64,000 bases of DNA from Actinacidiphila sp. DG2A-62 (GCF_035825295.1 NZ_JAYMGI010000002.1:5571501-5635500); one strand, 5' to 3'; counted from the first letter of the stretch, positions 51,043 to 59,676 are shown. Numbers and translations: made by a program. Notes: generated by a model not told the origin, from the letters alone.

Positions 51043-52554
51043 ATGGGGTACGTGACTCGGATCGTGATCATCGGTGGTGGACCCGGCGGCTACGAAGCGG
51101 CGCTCGTGGCCGCGCAGCTCGGCGCGGAGGTGACCGTCGTCGACCGCGACGGCCTGGGCGGCGCGTCGGTGCTGACCGACTGCGTGCCGTCCAAGACCCT
51201 CATCGCCACGGCGGAGGTGATGACCACCTTCGACTCCTCGTACGACGAGCTGGGCATCATCGTCGCCGACGCTCCAAGCGTGCCCACCATCGGCCAGGAG
51301 GGGCCCGCCGCGCCCGCCGTCGGCCAGGAGGGCTCCACCTCGCCCCTGGAGAAGTCCACCCGCGTGGTCGGCGTCGACCTGGGGAAGGTCAACCGCCGGG
51401 TCAAGCGCCTGGCGCTGGCGCAGTCCCACGACATCACCGCCTCGGTGACGCGCGCCGGTGTGCGGGTGCTGCGCGGCCGGGGGCGGCTCGAAGGCTGCCA
51501 GACCGCCGAGGGCACCCGCTGCGTCGTGGTCGAGTCACCGGACGGCACCGTCGAGCGGCTCACCGCGGACGCCGTGCTGGTCGCCACCGGCGGCCGGCCG
51601 CGGGAGCTGCCGGACGCGCGGCCCGACGGCGAGCGCATCCTGAACTGGACGCAGGTCTACGACCTCGACGAGCTGCCGCGCGAGCTGATCGTGGTCGGCT
51701 CGGGCGTCACCGGCGCGGAGTTCGCCGGCGCCTACCAGGCGCTCGGCTCGCACGTCACGCTCGTCTCCTCCCGTGACCGGGTGCTGCCGGGCGAGGACCC
51801 GGACGCGGCCGCCGTGCTGGAGGACGTCTTCCGCCGCCGCGGCATGAACGTGATGGCCCGCTCGCGCGCCGCGGGCGTCAAGAGAGTGGGCGACGGCGTC
51901 GAGGTCACCCTCTCCGACGGCCGGGTGATCACCGGCACGCACTGCCTGATGGCCGTCGGCGCGATCCCCAACACCGCGGACATGGGCCTGGAGGAGGCGG
52001 GCGTGAAGCTCACCGAGTCCGGCCACATCAGGACCGACAAGGTCTCCCGCACCAGCGCCCCCGGCGTCTACGCGGCCGGCGACGTGACCGGGGTGTTCGC
52101 GCTGGCGTCGGTCGCCGCGATGCAGGGCCGGATCGCGATGTACCACTTCCTCGGGGACGCGGTGGCCCCGCTGAACCTCAAGACGGTGTCCTCCAACGTC
52201 TTCACCGATCCGGAGATCGCCACCGTCGGCTACACCCAGGCGGACGTGGACGCCGGCCGGATGGCCGCCAACGTCGTCAAGCTGCCGTTGCTGCGCAACC
52301 CGCGGGCGAAGATGCAGGGGATCAGGGACGGGTTCGTGAAGCTGTTCTGCCGGCCCGGCACCGGGATCGTGGTGGGCGGCGTGGTGGTCGCGCCCAGGGC
52401 GAGCGAGCTGATCCACCCGATCTCGATCGCGGTCGACAACAGCCTGACCGTCGAGCAGATCGCCAACGCGTTCACCGTGTACCCGTCGCTGTCCGGCTCG
52501 GTCGCGGAGGTCGCCCGGCAGTTGCACAGCCGCAAGACCGCCGACGGGAGCTGA
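51043..52554 (+). CDS. Lpd-like NAD(P)H-quinone reductase (flavoprotein disulfide reductase family)
   Basis: A 503-residue FAD- and NAD(P)-binding protein. Motifs: IVIIGGGPGGYEAAL (FAD), LIVVGSGVTGAEFA (NAD(P)), GVYAAGDVTG, and the C-terminal dimer domain. The redox-active pair of lipoamide dehydrogenases is absent: the loop reads GGASVLTDCVPSK with a single Cys, as in mycobacterial LpdA-type quinone reductases. An unusual insertion after GIIVADA contains two GQEG units encoded 30 bp apart (51290 and 51320). ATG 51043 and GTG 51052 are both possible starts. It is divergent from the cyclotransferase and followed by DeoR. Confidence 0.9.
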   Translation: MGYVTRIVIIGGGPGGYEAALVAAQLGAEVTVVDRDGLGGASVLTDCVPSKTLIATAEVMTTFDSSYDELGIIVADAPSVPTIGQEGPAAPAVGQEGSTSPLEKSTRVVGVDLGKVNRRVKRLALAQSHDITASVTRAGVRVLRGRGRLEGCQTAEGTRCVVVESPDGTVERLTADAVLVATGGRPRELPDARPDGERILNWTQVYDLDELPRELIVVGSGVTGAEFAGAYQALGSHVTLVSSRDRVLPGEDPDAAAVLEDVFRRRGMNVMARSRAAGVKRVGDGVEVTLSDGRVITGTHCLMAVGAIPNTADMGLEEAGVKLTESGHIRTDKVSRTSAPGVYAAGDVTGVFALASVAAMQGRIAMYHFLGDAVAPLNLKTVSSNVFTDPEIATVGYTQADVDAGRMAANVVKLPLLRNPRAKMQGIRDGFVKLFCRPGTGIVVGGVVVAPRASELIHPISIAVDNSLTVEQIANAFTVYPSLSGSVAEVARQLHSRKTADGS

Positions 52555-52701
52555 GCCGTACGGGAACCGACCGCTCCCCACACCGCCGCGGTACGAACGT
52601 GCGGTCGGTACATAGCACGTGACGGTCTGATCTGGGCGGGAATTGCGTGATCTGGTGCAAAACGCTGAACTCCCTGGGCGACTGGGGTTACTGTCGGTTC
52701 C
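52555..52701. promoter_or_regulatory. Region upstream of the DeoR gene
   Basis: A 147-bp gap with a run of AT-richer sequence. CGGTAC occurs twice about 25 bp apart (around 52595 and 52613), and GGTTACTGTCGG just upstream of the start could hold a -10 element. No operator can be assigned. Confidence 0.35.
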
Positions 52702-53643
52702 GTGTTCGCTGCAGAACGTCGCCAATTGATCCTGGAAATGGTGCGGGCCAACGGAGCGGTCTCGCTCCGTGAGCTGGCACGTGTCGTCCAGACCTCCGAG
52801 GTGACCGTGCGCCGTGACGTGCGGGCGCTGGAGGCCGAAGGACTGCTGGACCGCCGGCACGGCGGCGCCGTGCTGCCGGGCGGTTTCACGAGGGAGTCCG
52901 GCTTCCCGCAGAAGTCGCACCTGGCGACGGCCGAGAAGACGGCGATCGCCGACCTCGCGGCCGGTCTCGTCGAGGAGGGCGACGCCGTCGTGGTGGGCGC
53001 GGGCACCACCACGCAGGAGCTGGCCAGACGGCTGGCCCGGGTGCCGGGCCTGACCGTGGTGACCAACTCGCTGCTGGTCGCGCAGGCCCTCGCGCACGCC
53101 AACCGCGTCGAGGTGGTGATGACGGGGGACGCTGCGCGGGTCCAACTACGGCCTGGTCGGCAGCGGCGCCGAACAGTCGCTGCAGGGGCTGCGGGTCTCC
53201 CGGGCGTTCCTGTCCGGCGCGGGGCTGACCGCCGAGCGCGGCCTGTCCACGTCCAACATGCTGGCCGCGAGCGTCGACCGGGCGCTGGTGCAGGCGGCGG
53301 CCGAGGTCGTGGTGCTGGCCGACCACACCAAGCTCGGCTCGGACACGATGTTCCAGACCGTGCCGACCGACGTGATCACCCATCTGGTCACCGACGACCC
53401 GCCGGTGGAGGACGAGCGGGCCGGCGCCGAGCTCCAGGCGCTGGCCGACCGCGGGGTGCAGGTCGCGGTCGCCGCGACCGGCGCCGATCTCACGGCCACC
53501 GGCCGTGCCCGGCGGGAGGCGGCGCCGCTGCCGTCGCCGCGCCGCCACGCGCCCGGTCAGCCGCCGCGCGCCGACCGCCCCGGGCTGCCGCTGGCGACCC
53601 GGCCCCGCTCACTCCGCGGCTGGCGGACATCCGCCGCCGCTGA
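52702..53643 (+). CDS. DeoR family transcriptional regulator, frameshifted as read
   Basis: A DeoR-type repressor. The N-terminal HTH is RRQLILEMVRANGAVSLRELARVVQTSEVTVRRDVRALEAEGLLDRRHGGAV. The sugar-isomerase-like effector domain starts at EKTAIADLAAGLVEEGDAVVVGAGTTTQELAR. At about 53124-53129 the frame breaks after VEVVMTG. The family sequence TLRG-NYGLVGSGAEQSLQGLRVSRAF continues in the +1 frame to at least 53540. The original frame ends LTPRLADIRRR at 53643, which looks like a natural C-terminus, so a second compensating indel near 53500-53600 is possible; otherwise the shifted frame runs to 53821. DeoR relatives bind phosphosugars. It is one candidate for the nucleoside regulon repressor, but unproven. 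Confidence 0.8.
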   Translation: MFAAERRQLILEMVRANGAVSLRELARVVQTSEVTVRRDVRALEAEGLLDRRHGGAVLPGGFTRESGFPQKSHLATAEKTAIADLAAGLVEEGDAVVVGAGTTTQELARRLARVPGLTVVTNSLLVAQALAHANRVEVVMTGDAARVQLRPGRQRRRTVAAGAAGLPGVPVRRGADRRARPVHVQHAGRERRPGAGAGGGRGRGAGRPHQARLGHDVPDRADRRDHPSGHRRPAGGGRAGRRRAPGAGRPRGAGRGRRDRRRSHGHRPCPAGGGAAAVAAPPRARSAAARRPPRAAAGDPAPLTPRLADIRRR

Positions 53644-54328
53644 CCCCGGCCGCCTCGGCGGCCACGGACGCCCCCGGCGCCGCGGACGCCATGGAGGCCC
53701 CCGGCGCCGCGGACGCCACGGACGCCCCCGGCGCTGCGGGCGCCGCCGGTCGCGCCGGGGCGGGCGCGGACCGTGCCGGGGCCGGCGCGTCGCGGGTCAG
53801 CACACCGAGCAGCGCCAGTGACATCAGCCGGTCGAACAGCCCGCGTTCGTCCGGGTTCTTCTCCGCGGTGCTCACCAGCGCGTAGGTGAGCTTGAGCAGG
53901 TCGGAGATCGTCGCGTCCGCGCGGACCGCCCCGGCCTGCTGGGCGCGCAGCAGGAGTTGGCCGCCGGAGCCGCGCAGCCGGGTCTTGCACGCGACCATGC
54001 GCTCCTCCGCGCCCTCCATCACCGCGGCGGCCAGCCCGCGGTAGGCGGTCGAGTGCACCGCGACCGACCGCAGCCAGCGGACCAGCGCGTCCGCCGGGTC
54101 GTCGGCGGTCATCAGCTCCTCGGCCCGCGCGCTCAGCGTGTCGAGTTCGAGTTCGTAGACCGCGCTGAGCAGGGCGTAGCGGTCGGGGAAGTGCCGGTAG
54201 AGGGTGCCGATGCCGACGCCGGCGTGCCGGGCGATGTCCTCCAGGGCCACGTCCGTGCCGTGCACCAGGAACGCCTGCTTGGCCTCGTGGACCAGCCGGT
54301 CGTAGTTGCGCTGCGCGTCAGCCCGCAT
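53609..54328 (-). CDS. TetR family transcriptional regulator
   Basis: A 239-residue repressor. The HTH is VALEDIARHAGVGIGTLYRHFPDRYALLSAVYE, and the ligand domain continues to EKNPDERGLFDRLMSLALLGVLTRD. The last 50 residues are a repetitive Pro/Ala/Ser tail (PGASVASAAPGASMASAAPGASVA) that overlaps the end of the convergent DeoR gene by about 35 bp. ATG 54328 is used; the frame running on to 55870 is antisense to the efflux gene and is rejected. It is divergent from a DHA2 efflux pump, with two palindromic operators between, so it almost certainly represses that pump. Confidence 0.9.
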   Translation of the reverse strand: MRADAQRNYDRLVHEAKQAFLVHGTDVALEDIARHAGVGIGTLYRHFPDRYALLSAVYELELDTLSARAEELMTADDPADALVRWLRSVAVHSTAYRGLAAAVMEGAEERMVACKTRLRGSGGQLLLRAQQAGAVRADATISDLLKLTYALVSTAEKNPDERGLFDRLMSLALLGVLTRDAPAPARSAPAPARPAAPAAPGASVASAAPGASMASAAPGASVAAEAAGVSGGGCPPAAE

Positions 54329-54380
54329 GCCCTGTTCCGCCCTCCGGGGAATGCCCTCGTCCCTGAAATGGATTGTACAA

Positions 54381-54396
54381 CCGGAGGATGCCTCCG
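54381..54396. promoter_or_regulatory. TetR operator 1
   Basis: CCGGAGG-ATG-CCTCCG is a near-perfect dyad (6-bp arms CGGAGG/CCTCCG, 3-bp centre). It falls between TTGTAC (54373-54378) and TATCCT (54397-54402), a plausible -35/-10 pair for the efflux gene, so binding would block that promoter. Confidence 0.75.
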
Positions 54397-54404
54397 TATC
54401 CTTA

Positions 54405-54421
54405 CCGGAGGGAGCCTCCGG
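54405..54421. promoter_or_regulatory. TetR operator 2
   Basis: CCGGAGG-GAG-CCTCCGG is a perfect 7-bp dyad with a 3-bp centre, 24 bp centre-to-centre from operator 1 and about 80 bp before the efflux gene start. Confidence 0.75.
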
Positions 54422-54499
54422 TTGGCTTCCCGGCACCTTCCGTGCACCGTCCGTTGCACGTCCGTCCCGCTGCCTTCTCTCCGCTGGAGGCCCACCCCC

Positions 54500-55972
54500 A
54501 TGTCCTCGCACCACGTGCGCGACACCGCTCCCGACACCGCGGGGCCGATCCGCTCCTCCGGCGCGGCCGACCCGGGCGAGCTGTCCCCGGCGCGCCGGCA
54601 CCCGTTCATCGCCCTCGCCGCGATCGTCGGCACCCAGCTGATGCTGCTGCTCGACGCGACGGTGGTGAACGTCGCGCTGCCCGGCATCGGCGACCACCTC
54701 GGCTTCTCGCCCACCGGCATGTCCTGGGTGCTCAACGTCTACACCCTCGCCTTCGGCGGTCTGCTGCTGCTCGGCAGCCGGATCGGCGACCTGATCGGCC
54801 GGCGCACCGCGCTGGTGTGGGGCGTCGCCGCCTTCACCCTCGCCTCGGTCGCCGGCGGCCTGGCCAACGACGCCACCACGCTGCTGATCGCCCGCGGCGT
54901 GCAGGGCGCGGCCGGCGCGCTCGCCGCGCCCAGCACCCTCGCGCTGATCGCCACGTCCTTCTCCGAGGGCGCCGAGCGCAACCGCGCGCTCAGCGTCTTC
55001 TCCGCGGTCTCCGGCGCCGGCTCCGCGGTCGGCCTGACCGCCGGCGGCATGCTCACCGACTGGGGCTCCTGGCGCTGGGTGTTCTTCGTCAACATCCCGG
55101 TGGGCGTGGCGATCGTGCTGCTCGCCCCGCGCTTCATCAGCGAGACCGAGAAGCACCGCGGCGGGCGCTTCGACATCGCCGGCGCCCTCACCGGCACCCT
55201 CGGCATGGCCACCCTGGTCTACGCGTTCATCCGGGTCGGCGAGAGCAGCTGGGGCGACGGCCGCGCGATCACGTCCTTCGTCGTCGCCGTCGCGCTGCTC
55301 GCCGCGTTCCTGATCAACGAGACCCGGGTGGAACGCCCGCTGGTGGTCCTGCGGCTGTTCGCCGACCGCAACCGGGCGCTGGCCTACGCGGTCATGCTGC
55401 TGGTCCCGGCCGGGATGTTCGGCGTCTTCTACTTCAGCACCCAGTACCTGCAGACGTATCTGCACTACAGCCCGCTGAAGGCCGGCTTCGCGTTCCTGCC
55501 GCTGTCCGGGCCGCTGTTCGTCGGGGCCCGGCTCGCGCCGCGGCTGCTCGCCCGCTACGGCGCCAAGCCCGTCGCGGCCACCGGCGGGCTGCTCAACGTG
55601 GCGGGCATGGCCTGGATCACCCAGCTGTCCGCGTCCGACGGCTACGCCCGGGGCATCCTTCCCTCGCTGATCCTGATCGGCGTCGGCGTCGGCTTCACGA
55701 TGATGCCGCTGAACACCTTCATCCTGTCCGGCGTGGCGCCCAAGGACGCGGGCTCGGCCTCGGGCCTGCTGCAGACCATGCAGCAGGTCGGCGGCAGCCT
55801 CGGCCTGTCGGTGCTGGTCACCGTCTTCGGCACGGTCTCCCGCCACCACCGGGACAACCCGTTCATCCACGGCGCGACGGCCGCGTTCACCATGGCCGCC
55901 GTCTTCACCGGACTGGCGCTGGCGCTGGTGCTGTGCCTGAAGTCCCCGGCCCGCCCCGCCCTGCGCGGATAG
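54500..55972 (+). CDS. DHA2 family MFS multidrug efflux transporter
   Basis: A 490-residue, fourteen-helix EmrB/QacA-type exporter. It has LDATVVNVALPGIGDHLG in TM1, the signature SWVLNVYTLAFGGLLLLGSRIGDLIGRR, and motif C-like GAGSAVGLTAGGMLTDWGSWRWVFFVNIPVG. ATG 54500 is nine bases after GGAGG. Regulated by the divergent TetR gene through the paired CCGGAGG/CCTCCGG operators. Typical substrates are hydrophobic drugs or secondary metabolites, but none is indicated here. A long hairpin follows the stop. Confidence 0.92.
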   Translation: MSSHHVRDTAPDTAGPIRSSGAADPGELSPARRHPFIALAAIVGTQLMLLLDATVVNVALPGIGDHLGFSPTGMSWVLNVYTLAFGGLLLLGSRIGDLIGRRTALVWGVAAFTLASVAGGLANDATTLLIARGVQGAAGALAAPSTLALIATSFSEGAERNRALSVFSAVSGAGSAVGLTAGGMLTDWGSWRWVFFVNIPVGVAIVLLAPRFISETEKHRGGRFDIAGALTGTLGMATLVYAFIRVGESSWGDGRAITSFVVAVALLAAFLINETRVERPLVVLRLFADRNRALAYAVMLLVPAGMFGVFYFSTQYLQTYLHYSPLKAGFAFLPLSGPLFVGARLAPRLLARYGAKPVAATGGLLNVAGMAWITQLSASDGYARGILPSLILIGVGVGFTMMPLNTFILSGVAPKDAGSASGLLQTMQQVGGSLGLSVLVTVFGTVSRHHRDNPFIHGATAAFTMAAVFTGLALALVLCLKSPARPALRG

Positions 55973-55976
55973 GCAC

Positions 55977-56018
55977 GGCGGGGGCGGGCCCGGTTCACCG
56001 ACCGGACCCGCCCCCGCC
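55977..56018. terminator. Convergent terminator between efflux gene and accA2
   Basis: An 18-bp stem with one mismatch (55977-55994 with 56001-56018) and a six-base loop, lying between the converging stop codons. One of the strongest hairpins in the window. Confidence 0.8.
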
Positions 56019-56054
56019 GCGTACGCCGCAGCCGGGTTCGCGCCCGGCGGCGCG

Positions 56055-57812
56055 TCAGTCCTTGATCTCGCAGATCACCGCGCCCGAGGAGACCGAGGAG
56101 CCGACCTCGGCCTTCAGGCCGATGACCGTGCCGGAGCGGTGCGCGTTCAGCGGCTGCTCCATCTTCATCGCCTCCAGGACCACGATCAGGTCGCCCTCGG
56201 CGACCTGCTGGTTCTCCTCGACGGCGACCTTCACGATGGTGCCCTGCATCGGCGAGGCCAGCGCGTCGCCGGAGACCGCCGTGCTGGCCTTGGCCGCCTG
56301 CCGGCGCTTGGGCTTGGCGCCCGCGGCCAGACCGGTGCGGGCCAGCGTCATGCCGAGCGAGGCCGGCAGCGACACCTCCAGGCGCTTGCCGCCCACCTCC
56401 ACGACCACCGTCTCGCGGCCCGGGCCCTCCTCGTCGTCCACCGCGGGACCGGTGAACGGCGGGATGGTGTTCTCGAACTCCGTCTCGATCCACCGGGTGT
56501 GGACCGTGAACGGCCCCTCCTTCGGCGCGAACGCCGGGTCGACGACCACCGCGCGGTGGAACGGGATGGCCGTCGCCATGCCCTCGACCTCGAACTCCGC
56601 CAGCGCCCGCGCCGCGCGCTGCAGCGCCTGCTCCCGCGTCGCGCCGGTGATCACCAGCTTGGCCAGCAGCGAGTCCCAGGCCGGGCCGATCACACTGCCC
56701 GCCTCCACACCGGCGTCCAGCCGCACACCGGGACCGGACGGCGCGTCGAACCGCGTCACCGTGCCCGGCGCGGGCAGGAAGTTGCGGCCCGGGTCCTCGC
56801 CGTTGATGCGGAACTCGAACGAGTGGCCGCGCAGCGGCGGGTCGTCGTAGCCCAGCTCCTCGCCGTCGGCGATCCGGAACATCTCGCGCACCAGGTCGAT
56901 GCCCGAGACCTCCTCGGTCACCGGGTGCTCCACCTGGAGACGGGTGTTGACCTCGAGGAAGGAGATCGTGCCGTCCTGGCCCACCAGGAACTCGCAGGTG
57001 CCCGCGCCGGCGTAGCCCGCCTCCTTGAGGATGGCCTTGGACGCGGTGTAGAGCTGCTCGTTCTGCTCGGGCGTCAGATACGGGGCCGGGGCCTCCTCGA
57101 CCAGCTTCTGGTGGCGGCGCTGGAGCGAGCAGTCACGGGTGGACACCACCACCACGTTGCCGTGCTTGTCGGCCAGGCACTGCGTCTCCACGTGCCGCGG
57201 CCGGTCCAGGTAGCGCTCCACGAAGCACTCGCCGCGGCCGAAGGCGGCGACCGCCTCGCGCACCGCGGAGTCGTACAGCTCCGGGACCTCCTCCAGGGTG
57301 CGGGCCACCTTCAGGCCGCGCCCGCCGCCGCCGAAGGCCGCCTTGATGGCGATCGGCAGGCCGTGCTCCTTCGCGAAGGCCACGACCTCCTCCGCGCCGG
57401 AGACCGGGTCAGGGGTGCCGGCCACCAGCGGCGCGCCGGCCCGCTGGGCGATGTGACGGGCCGCCACCTTGTCGCCCAGATCGCGGATCGCCTGCGGCGG
57501 CGGACCGATCCAGTTCAGCCCCGCGTCGATCACGGCCTGCGCGAACTCCGCGTTCTCCGACAGGAACCCGTATCCGGGGTGGACGGCGTCGGCACCGGAC
57601 TCGGCGGCCGCCCCGAGCACCTTGGCGAAGTCCAGATAGCTGGTGGCGGGCGTGTCACCGCCCAGCGCGTACGCCTCGTCGGCCGCGCGGACATGCGGCG
57701 CGTCCCGGTCGGGGTCGGCGTAGACGGCTACGCTGGCGATCCCGGCGTCCCGGCAGGCACGGGCGACGCGGACAGCGATTTCACCGCGGTTGGCGATGAG
57801 GACCTTGCGCAC
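56055..57812 (-). CDS. accA2: Acyl-CoA carboxylase alpha subunit (biotin carboxylase and biotin carrier)
   Basis: Biotinylated subunit of acetyl/propionyl-CoA carboxylase, 585 residues. Domains: biotin carboxylase N-terminal (KVLIANRGEIAVRVARACRDAGI), ATP-grasp (AAFGGGGRGLKVA and FLEVNTRLQVEHPVTE), C-terminal carboxylase domain, and a BCCP domain at the end with the biotinylation site LEAMKMEQPL. GTG 57812 has AAGGAGGG seven bases upstream, so the longer frame to 57911 is rejected. It works with PccB and the epsilon subunit encoded downstream of it on the same strand orientation, and with the biotin ligase at 62252. Confidence 0.94.
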   Translation of the reverse strand: MRKVLIANRGEIAVRVARACRDAGIASVAVYADPDRDAPHVRAADEAYALGGDTPATSYLDFAKVLGAAAESGADAVHPGYGFLSENAEFAQAVIDAGLNWIGPPPQAIRDLGDKVAARHIAQRAGAPLVAGTPDPVSGAEEVVAFAKEHGLPIAIKAAFGGGGRGLKVARTLEEVPELYDSAVREAVAAFGRGECFVERYLDRPRHVETQCLADKHGNVVVVSTRDCSLQRRHQKLVEEAPAPYLTPEQNEQLYTASKAILKEAGYAGAGTCEFLVGQDGTISFLEVNTRLQVEHPVTEEVSGIDLVREMFRIADGEELGYDDPPLRGHSFEFRINGEDPGRNFLPAPGTVTRFDAPSGPGVRLDAGVEAGSVIGPAWDSLLAKLVITGATREQALQRAARALAEFEVEGMATAIPFHRAVVVDPAFAPKEGPFTVHTRWIETEFENTIPPFTGPAVDDEEGPGRETVVVEVGGKRLEVSLPASLGMTLARTGLAAGAKPKRRQAAKASTAVSGDALASPMQGTIVKVAVEENQQVAEGDLIVVLEAMKMEQPLNAHRSGTVIGLKAEVGSSVSSGAVICEIKD

Positions 57813-58209
57813 GGTGGCTCCCTCCTTGAAACAAGCCGAGTTTAGGTACTGGCCACACTTGATGCCGAGGCACCCCTGCACGTGAGCTTCCCCACACGGA
57901 GGGTGATCCAAGGATCGGGCCGACCCCTGAATGCCTGCTCAATCCACGGTACGGCGCTGCTCGGGCGGATGTCTCGGACTCCCCGGTGTGGCTGTCATCT
58001 CGCTTGCCGTCCGCCATGCGGCCCGAGGAATTTTTGTGGGAACCCCACGAACGAGTCATGGAAAGTTTGCCGCTCGGGCTCCCGAACGAGTGGTAGTGAG
58101 CGCGCACTTGCCGCCTCCGGTACCGGTGAGTAGCCTGCCAGGGCGGAGTACCCGGGGTAACGTCGCGGCCCGCGCCGGCCCGGCGCCGTCCGGGACGAAG
58201 GGGGACGTC
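57813..58209. promoter_or_regulatory. Divergent region between accA2 and a membrane protein gene
   Basis: A 397-bp region without a supportable gene, presumably holding divergent promoters. Slightly AT-rich patches occur at 57830-57850 and 58025-58070 (GGAATTTTTGTGGGAACCCC). CGAACGAGTCATGG and CGAACGAGTGGTAG are near-direct repeats about 40 bp apart (58048 and 58086). Confidence 0.4.
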
Positions 58210-58812
58210 GTGCGCGCAGGACGCAGGGGCATGGCCGTCGGCACCGCCGTCGTGCTGGTGCTCGAAGCCGTGGCGATCGCGGTCGTCAACTGGATACTCG
58301 GCCTGGCCGTGCAGCACCAGAAGATGTCCCTCGGCGGCCTGTCGCACGACGCGATGGCCACCGGATCGTGGGCGGCCGGCGGGCTCTTCGGGCTCTTCCT
58401 CCTGGTCTGCGCGGTGCTCGTCGCCCGGATCGCCGTCCACGACCGGATGACCGGGCGTGTCGCGCGGATCGTGCTCATCGTCTGCGCCGTGGTGCACGGC
58501 GTGATCGGCGCGCTGGCGGTCGGCCTGCTCGGCTGGGGCGGCTTCGTCGTCATGATGGCCGTCCTCGGCCTGCTGGTCGCCACCCTGCTGGCGTACGCCC
58601 CCGAGGACCGCGGCGACGCGCCCGCCGGACCCGCCGCGGGCGAGCCGACGACCGACGAGCCCGGGATGCTGCCCGAGCCGGTCGAGCACTCCGGCCGGGT
58701 GCCGCAGCCGAAGACCGGCGACGCCGACGCGTCGACGTCGTCCTCGTCGTCCTCGTCGTCCTCGTCGCAGTCCTCGCAGTCCTCGCCGGCCGCGCCGCCC
58801 GCGACGGCCTGA
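58210..58812 (+). CDS. Four-helix membrane protein of unknown function
   Basis: A 200-residue integral membrane protein with four hydrophobic segments: VGTAVVLVLEAVAIAVVNWIL, AGGLFGLFLLVCAVLVARIAV, IVLIVCAVVHGVIGALAVGLL and FVVMMAVLGLLVATLLAYAP. A roughly 70-residue hydrophilic tail ends in a polyserine run (ten or more Ser) with QSSQSS. The Ser run comes from a TCG/TCC tandem array at 58735-58790. GTG 58210 is about five bases after GAAGGGGGA. Conserved next to accA2 and maf in Streptomyces as I recall; no function is known. Confidence 0.78.
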   Translation: MRAGRRGMAVGTAVVLVLEAVAIAVVNWILGLAVQHQKMSLGGLSHDAMATGSWAAGGLFGLFLLVCAVLVARIAVHDRMTGRVARIVLIVCAVVHGVIGALAVGLLGWGGFVVMMAVLGLLVATLLAYAPEDRGDAPAGPAAGEPTTDEPGMLPEPVEHSGRVPQPKTGDADASTSSSSSSSSSSQSSQSSPAAPPATA

Positions 58813-58848
58813 CGGGACGTCAGGAGGGCTGCGGGCGCGGGCCGGTGC

Positions 58849-59490
58849 TCACGTCCACAGGTCGGTGATGCGGACGCCGAGGTCGGCGAGCAGTTGGCGC
58901 AACAGCGGCAGGGACAGGCCGATCACGTTGCCCGGGTCGCCCTCGATGCCGTCCACGAACGGCGCCGAGCGGCCGTCGAGGGTGAACGCGCCCGCCACGT
59001 GGAGCGGTTCGCCGCTGGCCACGTAGGCCGCCACCTCCGCGTCGTCCGGCGTGCCGAAGTGCACGGTGGTGGAGGCGGTCGCGGAGACCCGGCGGCCGGT
59101 CGCGGTGTCGATCAGGCAGTGCCCGGTCCGCAGGACGCCGCTGCGACCGCGCATCGCCTGCCAGCGGGCGACCGCCTCGGCGGCGTCGGCGGGCTTGCCG
59201 AGCGCCTGGCCGTCGAGTTCGAGCACCGAGTCGCAGCCGAGGACCAGGTCCCCTTCGTCCACCACGCCGTCGCCCGCGCCGGTGCCGGCCACCGCGGCGG
59301 CCTTCGCCTCGGCGAGCTTCCTGGCCAGTTCCGCCGGCGTGTCGGCGGTGACGGCGCGCTCGTCCACGCCGCTGACCACCACGCGCGGGTCGATGCCGGC
59401 CTGTTTCAGCAGGCCGAGGCGCGCGGGCGAGGCGGACGCGAGGACGAGGGGGCGGGGACGGGACGCTCGGGGGCTGGATGCTGCGGTCAC
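58849..59490 (-). CDS. maf: Maf-type nucleoside triphosphate pyrophosphatase
   Basis: House-cleaning pyrophosphatase (213 residues) that hydrolyses modified or non-canonical NTPs and is associated with septum control. Motifs: LVLASASPARLGLLKQAGI at the N-terminus, DLVLGCDSVLELDGQALGKP (catalytic Asp region, with VLGCDS in place of the more usual VLGAD), and FTLDGRSAPFVDGIEGDPGNVIGLSLPLL. GTG 59490 is the start. On the minus strand after mmpB, with tandem repeats between them. Confidence 0.92.
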   Translation of the reverse strand: MTAASSPRASRPRPLVLASASPARLGLLKQAGIDPRVVVSGVDERAVTADTPAELARKLAEAKAAAVAGTGAGDGVVDEGDLVLGCDSVLELDGQALGKPADAAEAVARWQAMRGRSGVLRTGHCLIDTATGRRVSATASTTVHFGTPDDAEVAAYVASGEPLHVAGAFTLDGRSAPFVDGIEGDPGNVIGLSLPLLRQLLADLGVRITDLWT

Positions 59491-59499
59491 CGGCCCATC

Positions 59500-59660
59500 G
59501 TAGGGCCGGGGCCCGCGGACCGGGCGGGCGCGTCGGATCGGGCCGGGAGTACCGGGCGGGCGCGTCGGGCCGGGTCGGGCCGGGTCGGGGAGTAGCGGGC
59601 GGGCGCGTCGGGTCGGGCCGGGTCGGGGAGTAGCGGGCGGGCGCAGGGCGGGGAGCGCCG
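59500..59660. repeat. GC-rich tandem repeats between maf and mmpB
   Basis: A unit of about 38 bp containing GGTCGGGGAGTAGCGGGCGG is present at 59583 and 59621, and shorter CGGGCGCGTCGG motifs recur from 59523. No coding potential. Confidence 0.65.
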
Positions 59661-59676
59661 GCCGGTCGGGCCCGGG

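Noticed and set aside
53258..53821. Separate 187-residue gene overlapping the DeoR gene
   Set aside because: Its first part is clearly the missing DeoR effector-domain segment in a shifted frame, and its Arg-rich end is antisense to the TetR gene.
54329..55870. Upstream extension of the TetR frame antisense to the efflux pump
   Set aside because: The extension is His/Gln/Gly/Arg-rich shadow sequence; the HTH protein starts naturally at ATG 54328.
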